13,551 nt of DNA from Anaerolineales bacterium (GCA_027019845.1 JALUWE010000188.1:1-13551), one strand, 5' to 3'; numbered from the stretch's first letter, positions 6,136-13,494 are shown. Numbers and translations are program-made. The notes: generated by a model from the sequence alone, not told the origin.

Positions 6136-8685
6136 ATGTCAGAAATTCATTGCCCCATGTGCAGCAAACCCAACCCCGAACACCTGGAGACCTGCCAGCA
6201 TTGCGGCGCGCGGCTGACGCCGTTAATCGCTCCCACACCTCAGGAGGAACCCCAGGCGCGGCCAGGGGGGGACTCTCAAGAAGATGCCCTGAGCTGGCTG
6301 CGTTCTTTAGGGGGGGAGGAGACCGCTGACGCAGAAGATCAAGAACCGGTAGATGAAGGCGACTTACCAAATTGGTTGGCAGATGAGCGCAGCCCAGAGC
6401 TTGCCTCGCTGGATACCATTCCGTATGGCGAACTGCCGCCCTGGCTGCGCAGCGATCAGCACGCTTCCGGCGAGGAACCCTCCTCAGAACCCGGTGAAGA
6501 TTGGTTGGCCGATCTGCGGGGGGAAAAATTGGTGGATACCGGCAGCTTATCCGATGAAGGCGATTGGGGCGACGCCAGCCAGCCAGAGGAGTCACCACCC
6601 CAACAAGACCAACCAGCGCTCGAGGGGGACTGGCTCTCCGACATGCGCGGGGAACAAAAACCGTCCGATAGCATCCAACTGAACGACAGCGGAGTCTGGG
6701 CCGACGAAGAAACCCCGGATGCGGAAGAAGCCTCCCCGCCAGAGGAGGTTCCACCCTGGCTCAAGGAGGCGTCCGCCAGCACGACCCAGCCCCCCCCCGA
6801 AGCAGAGTCGCTGCCCGACTGGTTGAAAGGGGAAGAAGATGCGGCTGCAACAAGTGATTGGCTGGACAGTTTAAGCACAAAACTGGGCGATACGTCCTCC
6901 GCTCCCCCGCTGGAAGAGCCAACCCGCCCCATCCCTGCCTCCCAACTGCCCGATTGGCTGCGCTCGGAGGAGGAGAGCGCAGTTCCCGACCAATCGGACG
7001 ACCTGGCGGATTGGCTTTTGGACGATTCGCCTGCGCCTTCGTCGGCCCCCACGGATTCGGTGGATTGGCTCGATTCTCTCGAAGACGACGAGACCATTTT
7101 GCTGTCCACTTCTCAAGAGCCTGCCGCACCGTCATCTCCGCCAGGTGATGTGGACATTCCCGAGGAAGACGTTCCGGATTGGCTGGCGATGCTGGATGAA
7201 TCCAAAAATGGGGTGGATGAAAAAGAACCACAAGCCGATCCCGATTGGACACAGACAGCCGAGGAGGAGCAGCTACTAGAAGAAAGCATGGACGAGATGG
7301 GGGCCCTGACTCTGGACGACGAAGACTCGCTGGTGCTCGAAATCCGCAAAGGAGAAATGCCCGATTGGCTCGAAAGCCTGCAATCGCGGTCTGGCATTAC
7401 CATCGAAGAAGAACCGGACCTGGGCATAGAAGACGAAGCACTCCGCTCCTGGGTGACGGGTGAGCTGGAAATGAGCATACAGGAGGGAGAGGAGATGGCG
7501 GCAGAAACCCAGGCCGATGATGATCTGCCAGCGGGGGAGCTTCCCGACTGGGTGCGCGCTATGAGGCCGGTGGATGGAATGGAAGCGGGAGTTGCATCCG
7601 AGTACACCGAAGGCGAGGTGGAGCGGGTTGGCCCGTTGAGCGGGTTGCGCGGCCTGCTCCCCGCTGAACCCGAGGTGGCGCGTCCCGGTAAGCCATCCGA
7701 ACAGAGCACGACGCTGCAAATTTCTGCCAGACAGCGAGAAAACATAGCGCTTTTGAGCACCCTGATAGCGGAAGAAGCCAAGCCACAGACAGCGGCGAAG
7801 GAGTCGATTCTCTCGTCCCAAAGGCTCTTCCGCGCGCTCATTGCCGGGGTATTGATCCTTGCAGTTCTGCTTCCCATCGTAGGGGAAACGGCACTCATCC
7901 CCTTCCCGCTTCTATCACGGGAATCGACCATCGTGGCGCAAATGATCAACCAATTGCCTGATTCGGCGCCGGTGCTGGTGGTCTTCGACTATGAACCCGG
8001 GTTCAACGGCGAGTTGGAGGCCGCGGCTTCTGTGGTGGTTGACCACTTGATGTTACGGGGTTCACGGCTCACACTGGTCTCATCCAACCCCATCAGCCCG
8101 CTTCTCGCAGAGCGGCAGATAGCCTTCATCCAGGAAGAACATCAATACACACCCGAAAAACAGTACACCAACCTGGGCTACATCCCGGGTGCAGCCCCAG
8201 GATTATTCAACTTTGCCCGCGCTCCACAAAAATCCGTCTTTTTGCCTTTCGACGGCCAGTTCGTTTGGGAACTGATCTTCGATGATCAGGATGTCTGGCA
8301 GCAGCCCGCCTTGCAGGGAGTTGCCTCCCTCAAAGATTTCGGGATGACCGTTGTGGTTACCGACGACCCCGACACGGCCCGCATCTGGATAGAACAGGTC
8401 GAACCGGCACTACGCGACAATTCGCTGGTCATGGTGCTCAGCGCGCAGGCGGCCCCCTTGGTGCAGCCCTATGTGGATTCCGCAGACCGCCAGGTGATGG
8501 GCACGGTTGTCGGCCTGGCGGGCGGAGTGACTTACGAACAATTCCAGGGACGCCCCGTAGTGGCAAGCAAGTATTGGGACTCGTTTGGTCTCGGTATTCT
8601 GGCCGCGTTGGGTTTGATCCTGGCAGGCGGCGGCTACAATTATTATTTGTTCTGGAACAGCAAACGGAGCAACCCAGAAGGATAA
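6136..8685 (+). CDS. Zinc-ribbon protein with 17 Trp-centred (PDWL-type) repeats and two TM segments
   Basis: This 849-aa protein has five parts. Residues 6-23 form a zinc ribbon (C6-P-M-C9, C20-Q-H-C23). Residues 30-550 are a very acidic, probably disordered region with 17 short motifs of the type (L/V)PxWLxxL (listed in the repeat entry). TM1 lies at about 564-583. Residues 590-810 are an alpha/beta domain with Rossmann-like strands (APVLVVFDYEPG, RLTLVSSNP, GMTVVVTDDPDTARIWIEQVEPAL, SLVMVLSAQAAPL). TM2 lies at about 817-839, with a short tail. With the zinc ribbon and acidic region inside the cell, the 590-810 domain would lie outside. The ATG at 6136 is one base after the previous TGA with GGTGG just upstream; an in-frame ATG at 6124 is possible. 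It looks like a multivalent docking scaffold linking cytosolic factors to the membrane complex; that role is inferred. Confidence 0.88.
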   Translation: MSEIHCPMCSKPNPEHLETCQHCGARLTPLIAPTPQEEPQARPGGDSQEDALSWLRSLGGEETADAEDQEPVDEGDLPNWLADERSPELASLDTIPYGELPPWLRSDQHASGEEPSSEPGEDWLADLRGEKLVDTGSLSDEGDWGDASQPEESPPQQDQPALEGDWLSDMRGEQKPSDSIQLNDSGVWADEETPDAEEASPPEEVPPWLKEASASTTQPPPEAESLPDWLKGEEDAAATSDWLDSLSTKLGDTSSAPPLEEPTRPIPASQLPDWLRSEEESAVPDQSDDLADWLLDDSPAPSSAPTDSVDWLDSLEDDETILLSTSQEPAAPSSPPGDVDIPEEDVPDWLAMLDESKNGVDEKEPQADPDWTQTAEEEQLLEESMDEMGALTLDDEDSLVLEIRKGEMPDWLESLQSRSGITIEEEPDLGIEDEALRSWVTGELEMSIQEGEEMAAETQADDDLPAGELPDWVRAMRPVDGMEAGVASEYTEGEVERVGPLSGLRGLLPAEPEVARPGKPSEQSTTLQISARQRENIALLSTLIAEEAKPQTAAKESILSSQRLFRALIAGVLILAVLLPIVGETALIPFPLLSRESTIVAQMINQLPDSAPVLVVFDYEPGFNGELEAAASVVVDHLMLRGSRLTLVSSNPISPLLAERQIAFIQEEHQYTPEKQYTNLGYIPGAAPGLFNFARAPQKSVFLPFDGQFVWELIFDDQDVWQQPALQGVASLKDFGMTVVVTDDPDTARIWIEQVEPALRDNSLVMVLSAQAAPLVQPYVDSADRQVMGTVVGLAGGVTYEQFQGRPVVASKYWDSFGLGILAALGLILAGGGYNYYLFWNSKRSNPEG
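6295..7554 (+). repeat. Coding repeat: 17 PxWL-type linear motifs in the acidic region
   Basis: Trp residues at positions 54, 80, 103, 123, 166, 188, 208, 229, 242, 274, 293, 311, 349, 371, 411, 439 and 472 of the 849-aa protein each sit in a similar context. Examples are LPNWLADE, LPPWLRS, EDWLADLRG, GDWLSDMRG, VPPWLKE, LPDWLKGE, LPDWLRSE, VPDWLAML, MPDWLESL and LPDWVRAM. Five to seven copies are exact (L/V/M)PDW or PPW. The spacers of 13-42 residues are Glu/Asp/Ser/Pro-rich. At DNA level the copies are diverged, so this is an old, selected protein repeat and not a recent tandem duplication. Confidence 0.85.
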
Positions 8686-8693
8686 ACACAACC

Positions 8694-9401
8694 ATGACCT
8701 TTGCAGACTGGCCGGAATTAATCGGCACCGCGGTCGGGTTTTTGCTCACGATCATCGTATTGAGCTACCTGATAGGCGACAACCCGTTATTTCGTCTGGC
8801 TATTCACCTGTTCATCGGTGTCAGCGCGGGGTTCGTGGCGGCTGTCATCCTGCGGAATGTGATCTTCCCCAATCTGATTCAGCCCTTGTTCACACTGGCA
8901 AGCGGAGAGGTTTCGTTTGAGAACGCGCTTGTGCTGGTGCCGGTAATTTTGAGCCTGCTTTTGCTGACAAAACTATCCGCCAATTTGGGGCGCGCCGGCA
9001 ACCTGCCGATGGCTTTTCTGGTCGGCGTGGGGGCAGCAGTGGCAATTGGGGGCGCAGTGACGGGCACGCTCTTTCCGCAGGCGGAGACCTCCATGAACGT
9101 TCTGGATTTGAGCCAGGTCGACTTCCGGGACCCTGCTGCCGGGCTGTCCGAGGTCGTGCTCGCTCGCCTGGTGGTGTTTGTCGGCACGTTGTCCACCTTC
9201 ATCTTTTTCCATTTTGGTACGCGGCCCGCTCCAGAAGGCCCGCCAGCACGCAGCCCCTGGATCGAAAGCATCGCCCGGATTGGGCAGGGGTTTATCGCGG
9301 TTACGTTTGGGGTGATGTTCGCCGGGGTGTACATGGCCGCCCTGACCGCGCTGATCGAACGGCTTTACTTTTTGTGGGCTTTCGTGACATCTTTCTTTTG
9401 A
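8694..9401 (+). CDS. Second six-TM integral membrane protein, unknown function
   Basis: This 235-aa protein has predicted spans at about residues 8-28, 32-57, 75-95, 103-125, 156-178 and 200-230. The loop between TM4 and TM5 (FPQAETSMNVLDLSQVDFRDPAAGLSEVV) is the only sizeable soluble part, and the loop after TM5 (GTRPAPEGPPARSPWIESIARI) is basic and Pro-rich, so it is likely cytoplasmic. The ATG at 8694 lies 8 nt after the upstream stop, with AGAAGGA at 8676-8682 (12-nt spacing, slightly long). No family motif is recognised. Two unrelated six-TM proteins flanking the zinc-ribbon scaffold suggest a hetero-oligomeric membrane core. The stop is 3 nt before the MutL-like gene, which lacks a ribosome site of its own and is probably coupled. 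Confidence 0.84.
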   Translation: MTFADWPELIGTAVGFLLTIIVLSYLIGDNPLFRLAIHLFIGVSAGFVAAVILRNVIFPNLIQPLFTLASGEVSFENALVLVPVILSLLLLTKLSANLGRAGNLPMAFLVGVGAAVAIGGAVTGTLFPQAETSMNVLDLSQVDFRDPAAGLSEVVLARLVVFVGTLSTFIFFHFGTRPAPEGPPARSPWIESIARIGQGFIAVTFGVMFAGVYMAALTALIERLYFLWAFVTSFF

Positions 9402-9404
9402 TTT

Positions 9405-11159
9405 ATGGAAACCACCCATCCCGAACCCGATTCTCTGCTGGCCATCGATGTAGGTTCGTCCACCACGCGGGCGATATTCATAGATGTCGTCGAGGGCGGC
9501 TACCGTTTTGTGGCGGCTGGCGAGTCGCCGACCACGCTGGGCGCGCCGGTCAACGACGTCAGCGCAGGCATTCGCCGCGCGCTGGATCACCTGCAGGAGA
9601 TCACGGGACGTTCCTTTTTGGATGTGGAGGGGCGTCTGATCGTGCCTTCCACCAACGAAGCGAGCGGGGTGGACGCGGTGGTCGCCACTTTCTCGGCGGG
9701 CGAACCGCTGCGAGTGGTGGCCGTTGGGCTGCTGGAGGACGTCTCCCTTCAGAGCGCGCAAAACCTGATCGCCACCACGTATGCCCGCGTCGAAGAAACC
9801 ATCGGCATGAACGACCGCCGCAAAGTGGAAGAAAAAGTGGACGCCATTCTGCGCGTGCGGCCCGATTTGATCGTCATGGCTGGCGGAACCGATGGCGGCG
9901 CCTCAAAGTCCGTCATCAGGCTGTTGGAATCTATCGGGCTGGCTTGTTTCCTGTTACCCGATAATCAGCGTCCCCATGTGCTCTTTGCCGGAAACCACAA
10001 CATCGCCGCGGAGGTCACAGCCGATCTGGCTGGATTTACACAGATACGCAGCGCGCCGAACATTCGCCCCAGCCTGGAACAAGAGAGATTGAGCGCAGCG
10101 CAAGGCGTGCTGCGAGAGCTGGTTCGTGACATACGAGTGAAACAAAATCCAGGATTACAGGAGTTGAACAGTTGGGTGAGTGGGCGTTTGATGCCCACAA
10201 CCCAGGGATTCGCCCGCGTGATCCGTTTTTTCAGCCGGTATTATGGCTCCCAAAAAGGTGTATTGGGCGTCGATCTGGGGGCCGGTTCCACAACAGTAGT
10301 GTCCGCTTTCTCCGGCGAAACCAATCACCGCGTCTACCTCGACCTGGGAATGGGAACCAGCCTCTCGAATGTGCTCCACCACACCTCCATACCCAACATC
10401 GCCCGCTGGCTTGACCAGGAAATGGCAGAAAGCGATATCCGGGCGTATATTTTGCACAAAACCATCTACCCTGCCAGCCTGCCAATCACCAGAGAAGAAC
10501 TCAGCCTGGAACAGGCCCTGGCGCGTGAAATTTTGCGCGCCGCGCTGAAAGAGGCGCGCAAACGGTTTCCCCCTCACGCGCCCCGTTCGCGCCCCGACCT
10601 GCTTCCCTGGTTCGAACCCATCGTCGCCTCGGGCAGCGTGTTGACCAACGCCCCCTCCTGCGGGCAGAGTTTGCTCATGCTGCTAGACGGCTTGCAGCCG
10701 AATGGGATCACAACCATCGTTCTGGACCGCCATAACCTGCTGCCTTCCATTGGGGCCGCCGCGGAGGTCAACCCTACGCTGGCGGTTCAAATCTTCGACA
10801 CAGGCGCGTTTGTCAACTTGGGTACGGTGATCACCCCTATCGGCAAAGCCAAACCGGGCACCCCGATCTTGCGAATTCGAGTGACTGATGAAAGCGGGGA
10901 GGTGAACAAACTGGAAATCCCCTACGGTTCGCTGAAAAAAATCCCCTTACCGGTCGGGCGGGCTGCCAAACTGCGATTGCAGCCCCTGCATCGCTTCGAC
11001 ATCGGCATGGGCGGCGCGGGTCGTGGCGGCGAGTTGAACATCAAAGGCGGACAGTTGGGTATCATCGTGGACGCCCGCGGGCGGCCTCTCCAGCTTCCCG
11101 CCAAACCGGGCCAGCGACGGCAGATGCTTCGCAAGTGGCAACGGACTCTCGAGAGGTAG
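9405..11159 (+). CDS. MutL/GlmL-family (glutamate mutase L-like) ASKHA-fold ATPase
   Basis: This 584-aa protein is a clear relative of glutamate mutase MutL/GlmL proteins. It has the phosphate-1 loop AIDVGSSTT (13-21), the family hallmark PDLIVMAGGTDGG (AGGTDGG 159-165), the AGN and NIRP segments that follow, a second nucleotide loop VDLGAGSTT (289-297) and an adenosine-type motif VASGSVLT (407-414). The two loops and the last motif are those expected of an actin/Hsp70/sugar-kinase (ASKHA) fold, so ATP binding is likely. Known GlmL proteins are shorter (about 450-470 aa) and sit beside glutamate mutase S and E genes; neither is here. The extra C-terminal about 110 residues (from LAVQIFDTGAFVNLG) contain beta-rich sequence and a basic tail ending RKWQRTLER. 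I infer recruitment as a cytosolic ATPase to the membrane complex encoded around it, as PilM/FtsA-like proteins serve other envelope machines. Confidence 0.9.
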   Translation: METTHPEPDSLLAIDVGSSTTRAIFIDVVEGGYRFVAAGESPTTLGAPVNDVSAGIRRALDHLQEITGRSFLDVEGRLIVPSTNEASGVDAVVATFSAGEPLRVVAVGLLEDVSLQSAQNLIATTYARVEETIGMNDRRKVEEKVDAILRVRPDLIVMAGGTDGGASKSVIRLLESIGLACFLLPDNQRPHVLFAGNHNIAAEVTADLAGFTQIRSAPNIRPSLEQERLSAAQGVLRELVRDIRVKQNPGLQELNSWVSGRLMPTTQGFARVIRFFSRYYGSQKGVLGVDLGAGSTTVVSAFSGETNHRVYLDLGMGTSLSNVLHHTSIPNIARWLDQEMAESDIRAYILHKTIYPASLPITREELSLEQALAREILRAALKEARKRFPPHAPRSRPDLLPWFEPIVASGSVLTNAPSCGQSLLMLLDGLQPNGITTIVLDRHNLLPSIGAAAEVNPTLAVQIFDTGAFVNLGTVITPIGKAKPGTPILRIRVTDESGEVNKLEIPYGSLKKIPLPVGRAAKLRLQPLHRFDIGMGGAGRGGELNIKGGQLGIIVDARGRPLQLPAKPGQRRQMLRKWQRTLER

Positions 11160-11165
11160 ATCACC

Positions 11166-12221
11166 ATGTTCGCTCCGGTTACGCACATCACCCCACTCAC
11201 CACCGTTCGGCGCACCCGGCTCTTGCCTGTTCCTGGCGACGTGCTGGTGCGCACCGGCCAAACCGTTCGAGCCACCGAGGTAATCGCCACCGCCATCACC
11301 AGCCCCAAACACGTCATGATTAACGTAGCCCGCGGCCTGGGTCTCTCGGAGGATGAGGCGGACCAATACATCGAACGCTACGTGGAAGAAGAAGTGGTGG
11401 CAGGAGACGTGATCGCCACCCGCAGCGGTATTGGCAAACGGATTGTGCGCTCCCCCGTGGAGGGCACGATCAAATTGATCACCGCCGGTCAAGTGCTCGT
11501 TCAGGTGAAAAATGAACCGATCGAGCTGAGGGCCGGCTTTCCAGGCACGGTGGTGGAGTTGATTCACGAACGCGGCGCGGTCATCAGCGCGACAGGCGCG
11601 TTGGTGCAGGGGGTGTGGGGCAATGGCAAAATCAATTTTGGTTTGTTGAACGTGCTCGCCGATAGCCCCGACCACGTGTTGTCGCCCGATCAGGTCAACG
11701 TTGGCGTGCGCGGCGCGGTGATTATGGCAGGGCATTGTGATCAGGCGAAGACATTGCAAAACGGCGCGGAAAATCGAATACGGGGGTTGATTTTAGGCAG
11801 CCTCGCCCCTGAGCTGGTCTCCCGCGCTGCCAGGATGCCCTATCCGATTGTGGTGATTGATGGCTTTTATCGCTTGCCCATGAACGAAGTTGCGTATAAA
11901 CTATTGAGCACCAACAACCAACGCGACGTGGCCCTGAACGCCGAGGCTTTTCAACCGCTCAAGAACTCGCGGCCAGAGATCTTGATCCCGTTGCCCGGCG
12001 GTGAAGACAGCGATGTTTCGCTGGCGAACAACGTTTTATCCCCCGGCCAACGGGTGCGTATCGTGCGTGCCCCTCACCGGGGTAAAATAGCCACCATAGA
12101 AGCAATTCTGCCGAACATCATTTTTTTTCCGAATGGTTTGCGTGCGCCTGGTGCCCGTCTCCGCCTCGAAAACGGCGACAGCATTCAAGCCCCGCTGGCC
12201 AACCTGGAAATCATTTACTAA
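11166..12221 (+). CDS. Uncharacterised protein with barrel-sandwich-like and KOW-like segments
   Basis: This 351-aa protein is soluble, without signal peptide or TM. The N-terminal part has two stretches typical of biotinyl/lipoyl-like sandwich hybrids: LPVPGDVLVRTGQTVRATEVIA (20-41) and SPVEGTIKLITAGQVLVQV with GFPGTVVELIHERGAVIS (about 95-140). No carrier lysine in an MKM or DKA context is visible. The middle (GVRGAVIMAGHCDQAKTLQ...PYPIVVIDGF) looks alpha/beta. Residues 294-317 (GQRVRIVRAPHRGKIATIEAI) resemble a KOW motif, and the end (GARLRLENGDSIQAPLANLEIIY) is beta-rich. The start is supported by GAGGT (11153-11157) 8 nt upstream, inside the stop of the MutL-like gene. Pairing with that ATPase suggests a direct partner or substrate-binding adaptor; I know of no described function. 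Confidence 0.82.
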   Translation: MFAPVTHITPLTTVRRTRLLPVPGDVLVRTGQTVRATEVIATAITSPKHVMINVARGLGLSEDEADQYIERYVEEEVVAGDVIATRSGIGKRIVRSPVEGTIKLITAGQVLVQVKNEPIELRAGFPGTVVELIHERGAVISATGALVQGVWGNGKINFGLLNVLADSPDHVLSPDQVNVGVRGAVIMAGHCDQAKTLQNGAENRIRGLILGSLAPELVSRAARMPYPIVVIDGFYRLPMNEVAYKLLSTNNQRDVALNAEAFQPLKNSRPEILIPLPGGEDSDVSLANNVLSPGQRVRIVRAPHRGKIATIEAILPNIIFFPNGLRAPGARLRLENGDSIQAPLANLEIIY

Positions 12222-12231
12222 GGAGTGAGGT

Positions 12232-12807
12232 ATGTTAGACGACTTCGACGATGATGTCATGGACGATGAATTTGTCGATGAAGAAGACGAATTGCCCCCC
12301 GAAGAATCGGGAAATCGCACTTTCCTGATCGCGGTTGGAATTCTGGGGTTTCTGATTGTGGTTTCTCTGTTGTGCCTGGGCGGTGTTCTATTGTCGAGGT
12401 CCAGAGTCGGAGCGGATCGGGCGGCGAAGGAAACGGAAGCTGCCATCGCTTTTGCCCAGCAAACCCAGGTGGCCCTGGCTGCGCAACAGACTCAGGACGC
12501 AGCCGCCACCATGACCGCAATGCCAACCGATACCCCCATTCCAACCGACACCCCCACTCCGACTCAGGTCGTGGTCCAACCCACAGATACGCCAGAACCC
12601 ACGCAAGACCCGCGCACCGCCACCGTCGAGGCTTTGCTCACCGAGGCAGCCGCATCCACCCCGGTGGACACGCCGACAGGCCTGCCCACCGCGTTGCCGG
12701 ATACGGGCTTCATGGATGACGTGGGCGTCCCCGGCCTGCTGGGGTTGGCTGCCCTGGCTGTTGTCGTGATCTTCATCGTGCGCCGGCTGCGCGCTGCCAC
12801 CGGCTAA
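12232..12807 (+). CDS. Thr/Pro-rich stalk protein with two TM segments and an LPDTG-like C-terminal signal
   Basis: This 191-aa protein is the last gene of the operon. Residues 1-28 are very acidic (DDFDDDVMDDEFVDEEDE). A hydrophobic span follows at about 31-54, then an Ala/Gln-rich probable helix (66-100), a TPTDTP-type extended stretch (about 101-153), LPDTG at 155-159, a second hydrophobic span (about 165-183) and a basic end, RRLRAATG. The order LPxTG, hydrophobic helix, basic tail is the classic sortase sorting signal. Here it is combined with an N-terminal membrane anchor rather than a cleavable signal peptide, so the protein may simply be a two-span stalk. Ribosome site AAGGAG (12220-12225) plus GAGG (12227-12230) precedes the ATG. 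A sortase is not encoded in this window. Confidence 0.83.
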   Translation: MLDDFDDDVMDDEFVDEEDELPPEESGNRTFLIAVGILGFLIVVSLLCLGGVLLSRSRVGADRAAKETEAAIAFAQQTQVALAAQQTQDAAATMTAMPTDTPIPTDTPTPTQVVVQPTDTPEPTQDPRTATVEALLTEAAASTPVDTPTGLPTALPDTGFMDDVGVPGLLGLAALAVVVIFIVRRLRAATG

Positions 12808-12874
12808 CCTCCAGGCCGATCACTTCCGAGCCACTCAAAAAGGCTTGCCCGTTTGAGCCGCTTCAACACGCAAA

Positions 12875-12904
12875 AAAAGCGGACTGTGTGTGCAGTCCGC
12901 TTTT
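12875..12904. terminator. Bidirectional intrinsic terminator between convergent genes
   Basis: AAAAGCGGACTG (12875-12886) and CAGTCCGCTTTT (12893-12904) form a perfect 12-bp stem with a 6-nt TGTGTG loop. The A-run on the left and T-run on the right let it work in both directions, closing the eight-gene plus-strand operon and the minus-strand DUF952 gene, whose stop codon is 6 nt away. Confidence 0.9.
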
Positions 12905-12910
12905 CCGCTT

Positions 12911-13282
12911 TCAAACCAGCACTTGTTTGAAGATGCCGTCCGAATCGGGGCGAAAAGGGGTGACTCGCATGACGGCCTCCACGTTTAGCGGGCCGTAAAT
13001 GTGGGGAAAGAAGTCGCCTCCCCCGTGAGGGGACACCCGCTCCTCTGCCGTGGTGCCGGGCGGGATGGGGGCTTCCCAGCGCACCTCCACGGCAACCCTT
13101 TCCGGGTCAATCCACAACAAAACCAGGTCGGGCACACCGCGGTAAAACGCATTCGCGACCGCCAAAACCTGATCGGGGCGCGAGCAGTGAATGAATCCCT
13201 CGGTTTCGAGCGAGGCAGCCCGGTAAAAGCCTGTTTTCCGGGCGTTTTCCCATTCCGAGCGCTGGCAAAGATGAACGATCAT
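12911..13282 (-). CDS. DUF952 family protein
   Basis: This 123-aa protein matches DUF952: it starts MIVHLCQRSEWENARKTGFYRA, then has the hallmark EGFIHCSRPDQVLAVANAFYRG, VLLWIDPERV, and HIYGPLNVEAVMRVTPFRPD near the end. The length is normal. The fold is reported to resemble ADP-ribosyltransferases, but no activity is established. The start at 13282 is chosen because the family begins with MIxHL. There is no ribosome site before it, and the in-frame extension upstream (to 13378) runs into mobile-element-like sequence with an unlikely composition. The insertion-like segment that begins about 25 nt upstream probably replaced the native leader, so expression may be altered. Transcription would end at the 12875-12904 hairpin. 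Confidence 0.9.
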   Translation of the reverse strand: MIVHLCQRSEWENARKTGFYRAASLETEGFIHCSRPDQVLAVANAFYRGVPDLVLLWIDPERVAVEVRWEAPIPPGTTAEERVSPHGGGDFFPHIYGPLNVEAVMRVTPFRPDSDGIFKQVLV

Positions 13283-13307
13283 ACCGGGTTCGAGTTGTAA
13301 CTTGACA

Positions 13308-13448
13308 GGACTTACGCACTTGAAAAGTCGCACCCAGACCTCACAGGTCTCAAAGCACATGGAGATGCCCGGATGCAATTATTTTGGGCAAAATCTTCCT
13401 GCATCGTGTGGTAGTAGACCTGTGACCTTATTTTTGCGCAAATTCAAG
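13308..13448. repeat. MITE-like or IS-end-like inverted-repeat segment
   Basis: Three nested signals are visible. GGACTTACGCACTT at 13308-13321 resembles insertion-sequence ends seen in several phyla. CTTGAAaagtCGC at 13319-13331 has an imperfect inverted partner, GCGcaaaTTCAAG, at 13436-13448 (9 of 13 positions). Inside, AGACCT-CAC-AGGTCT (13336-13350) is a perfect palindrome, and its right part, TCACAGGTCT (13341-13350), is matched by the inverted AGACCTGTGA at 13416-13425. No transposase frame is present. The element class and exact ends are not established. Confidence 0.4.
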
Positions 13449-13494
13449 GCATTTCTATTCAGTTAGTGCAAACACAGGCCGTTTCTATTCGGTT
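13447..13494 (+). repeat. Imperfect direct repeat of about 18 bp
   Basis: AGGCATTTCTATTCAGTT (13447-13464) and AGGCCGTTTCTATTCGGTT (13476-13494) share TTTCTATTC-GTT, with an 11-nt gap. The rest of 13495-13551 contains no gene or further copy that I can see before the window ends. Confidence 0.4.

Noticed and set aside
7113..7949. 278-codon minus-strand frame rich in Ser
   Set aside because: It is the mirror of the acidic Asp/Glu repeat region of the 849-aa protein; Ser/Arg-rich antisense translation is expected there. There is no ribosome site and no family.
8973..9761. 262-codon minus-strand frame
   Set aside because: It spans two well-supported plus-strand genes and translates to His/Gln/Arg-rich low-complexity sequence with no recognisable domain.
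10947..11759. 270-codon minus-strand frame with many His
   Set aside because: It is antisense to the end of the MutL-like gene and the start of the 351-aa gene. Composition is atypical and no start signal is seen.
12833..12858. CTCAAA...TTTGAG hairpin downstream of the operon
   Set aside because: It has only a 6-bp weak stem with a 12-nt loop and no T-run; the much stronger hairpin at 12875-12904 explains termination.
13283..13378. N-terminal extension of the DUF952 protein by 32 residues
   Set aside because: The family begins at MIxHL, and the extension is encoded by palindromic, mobile-element-like DNA, so it is probably not native coding sequence.
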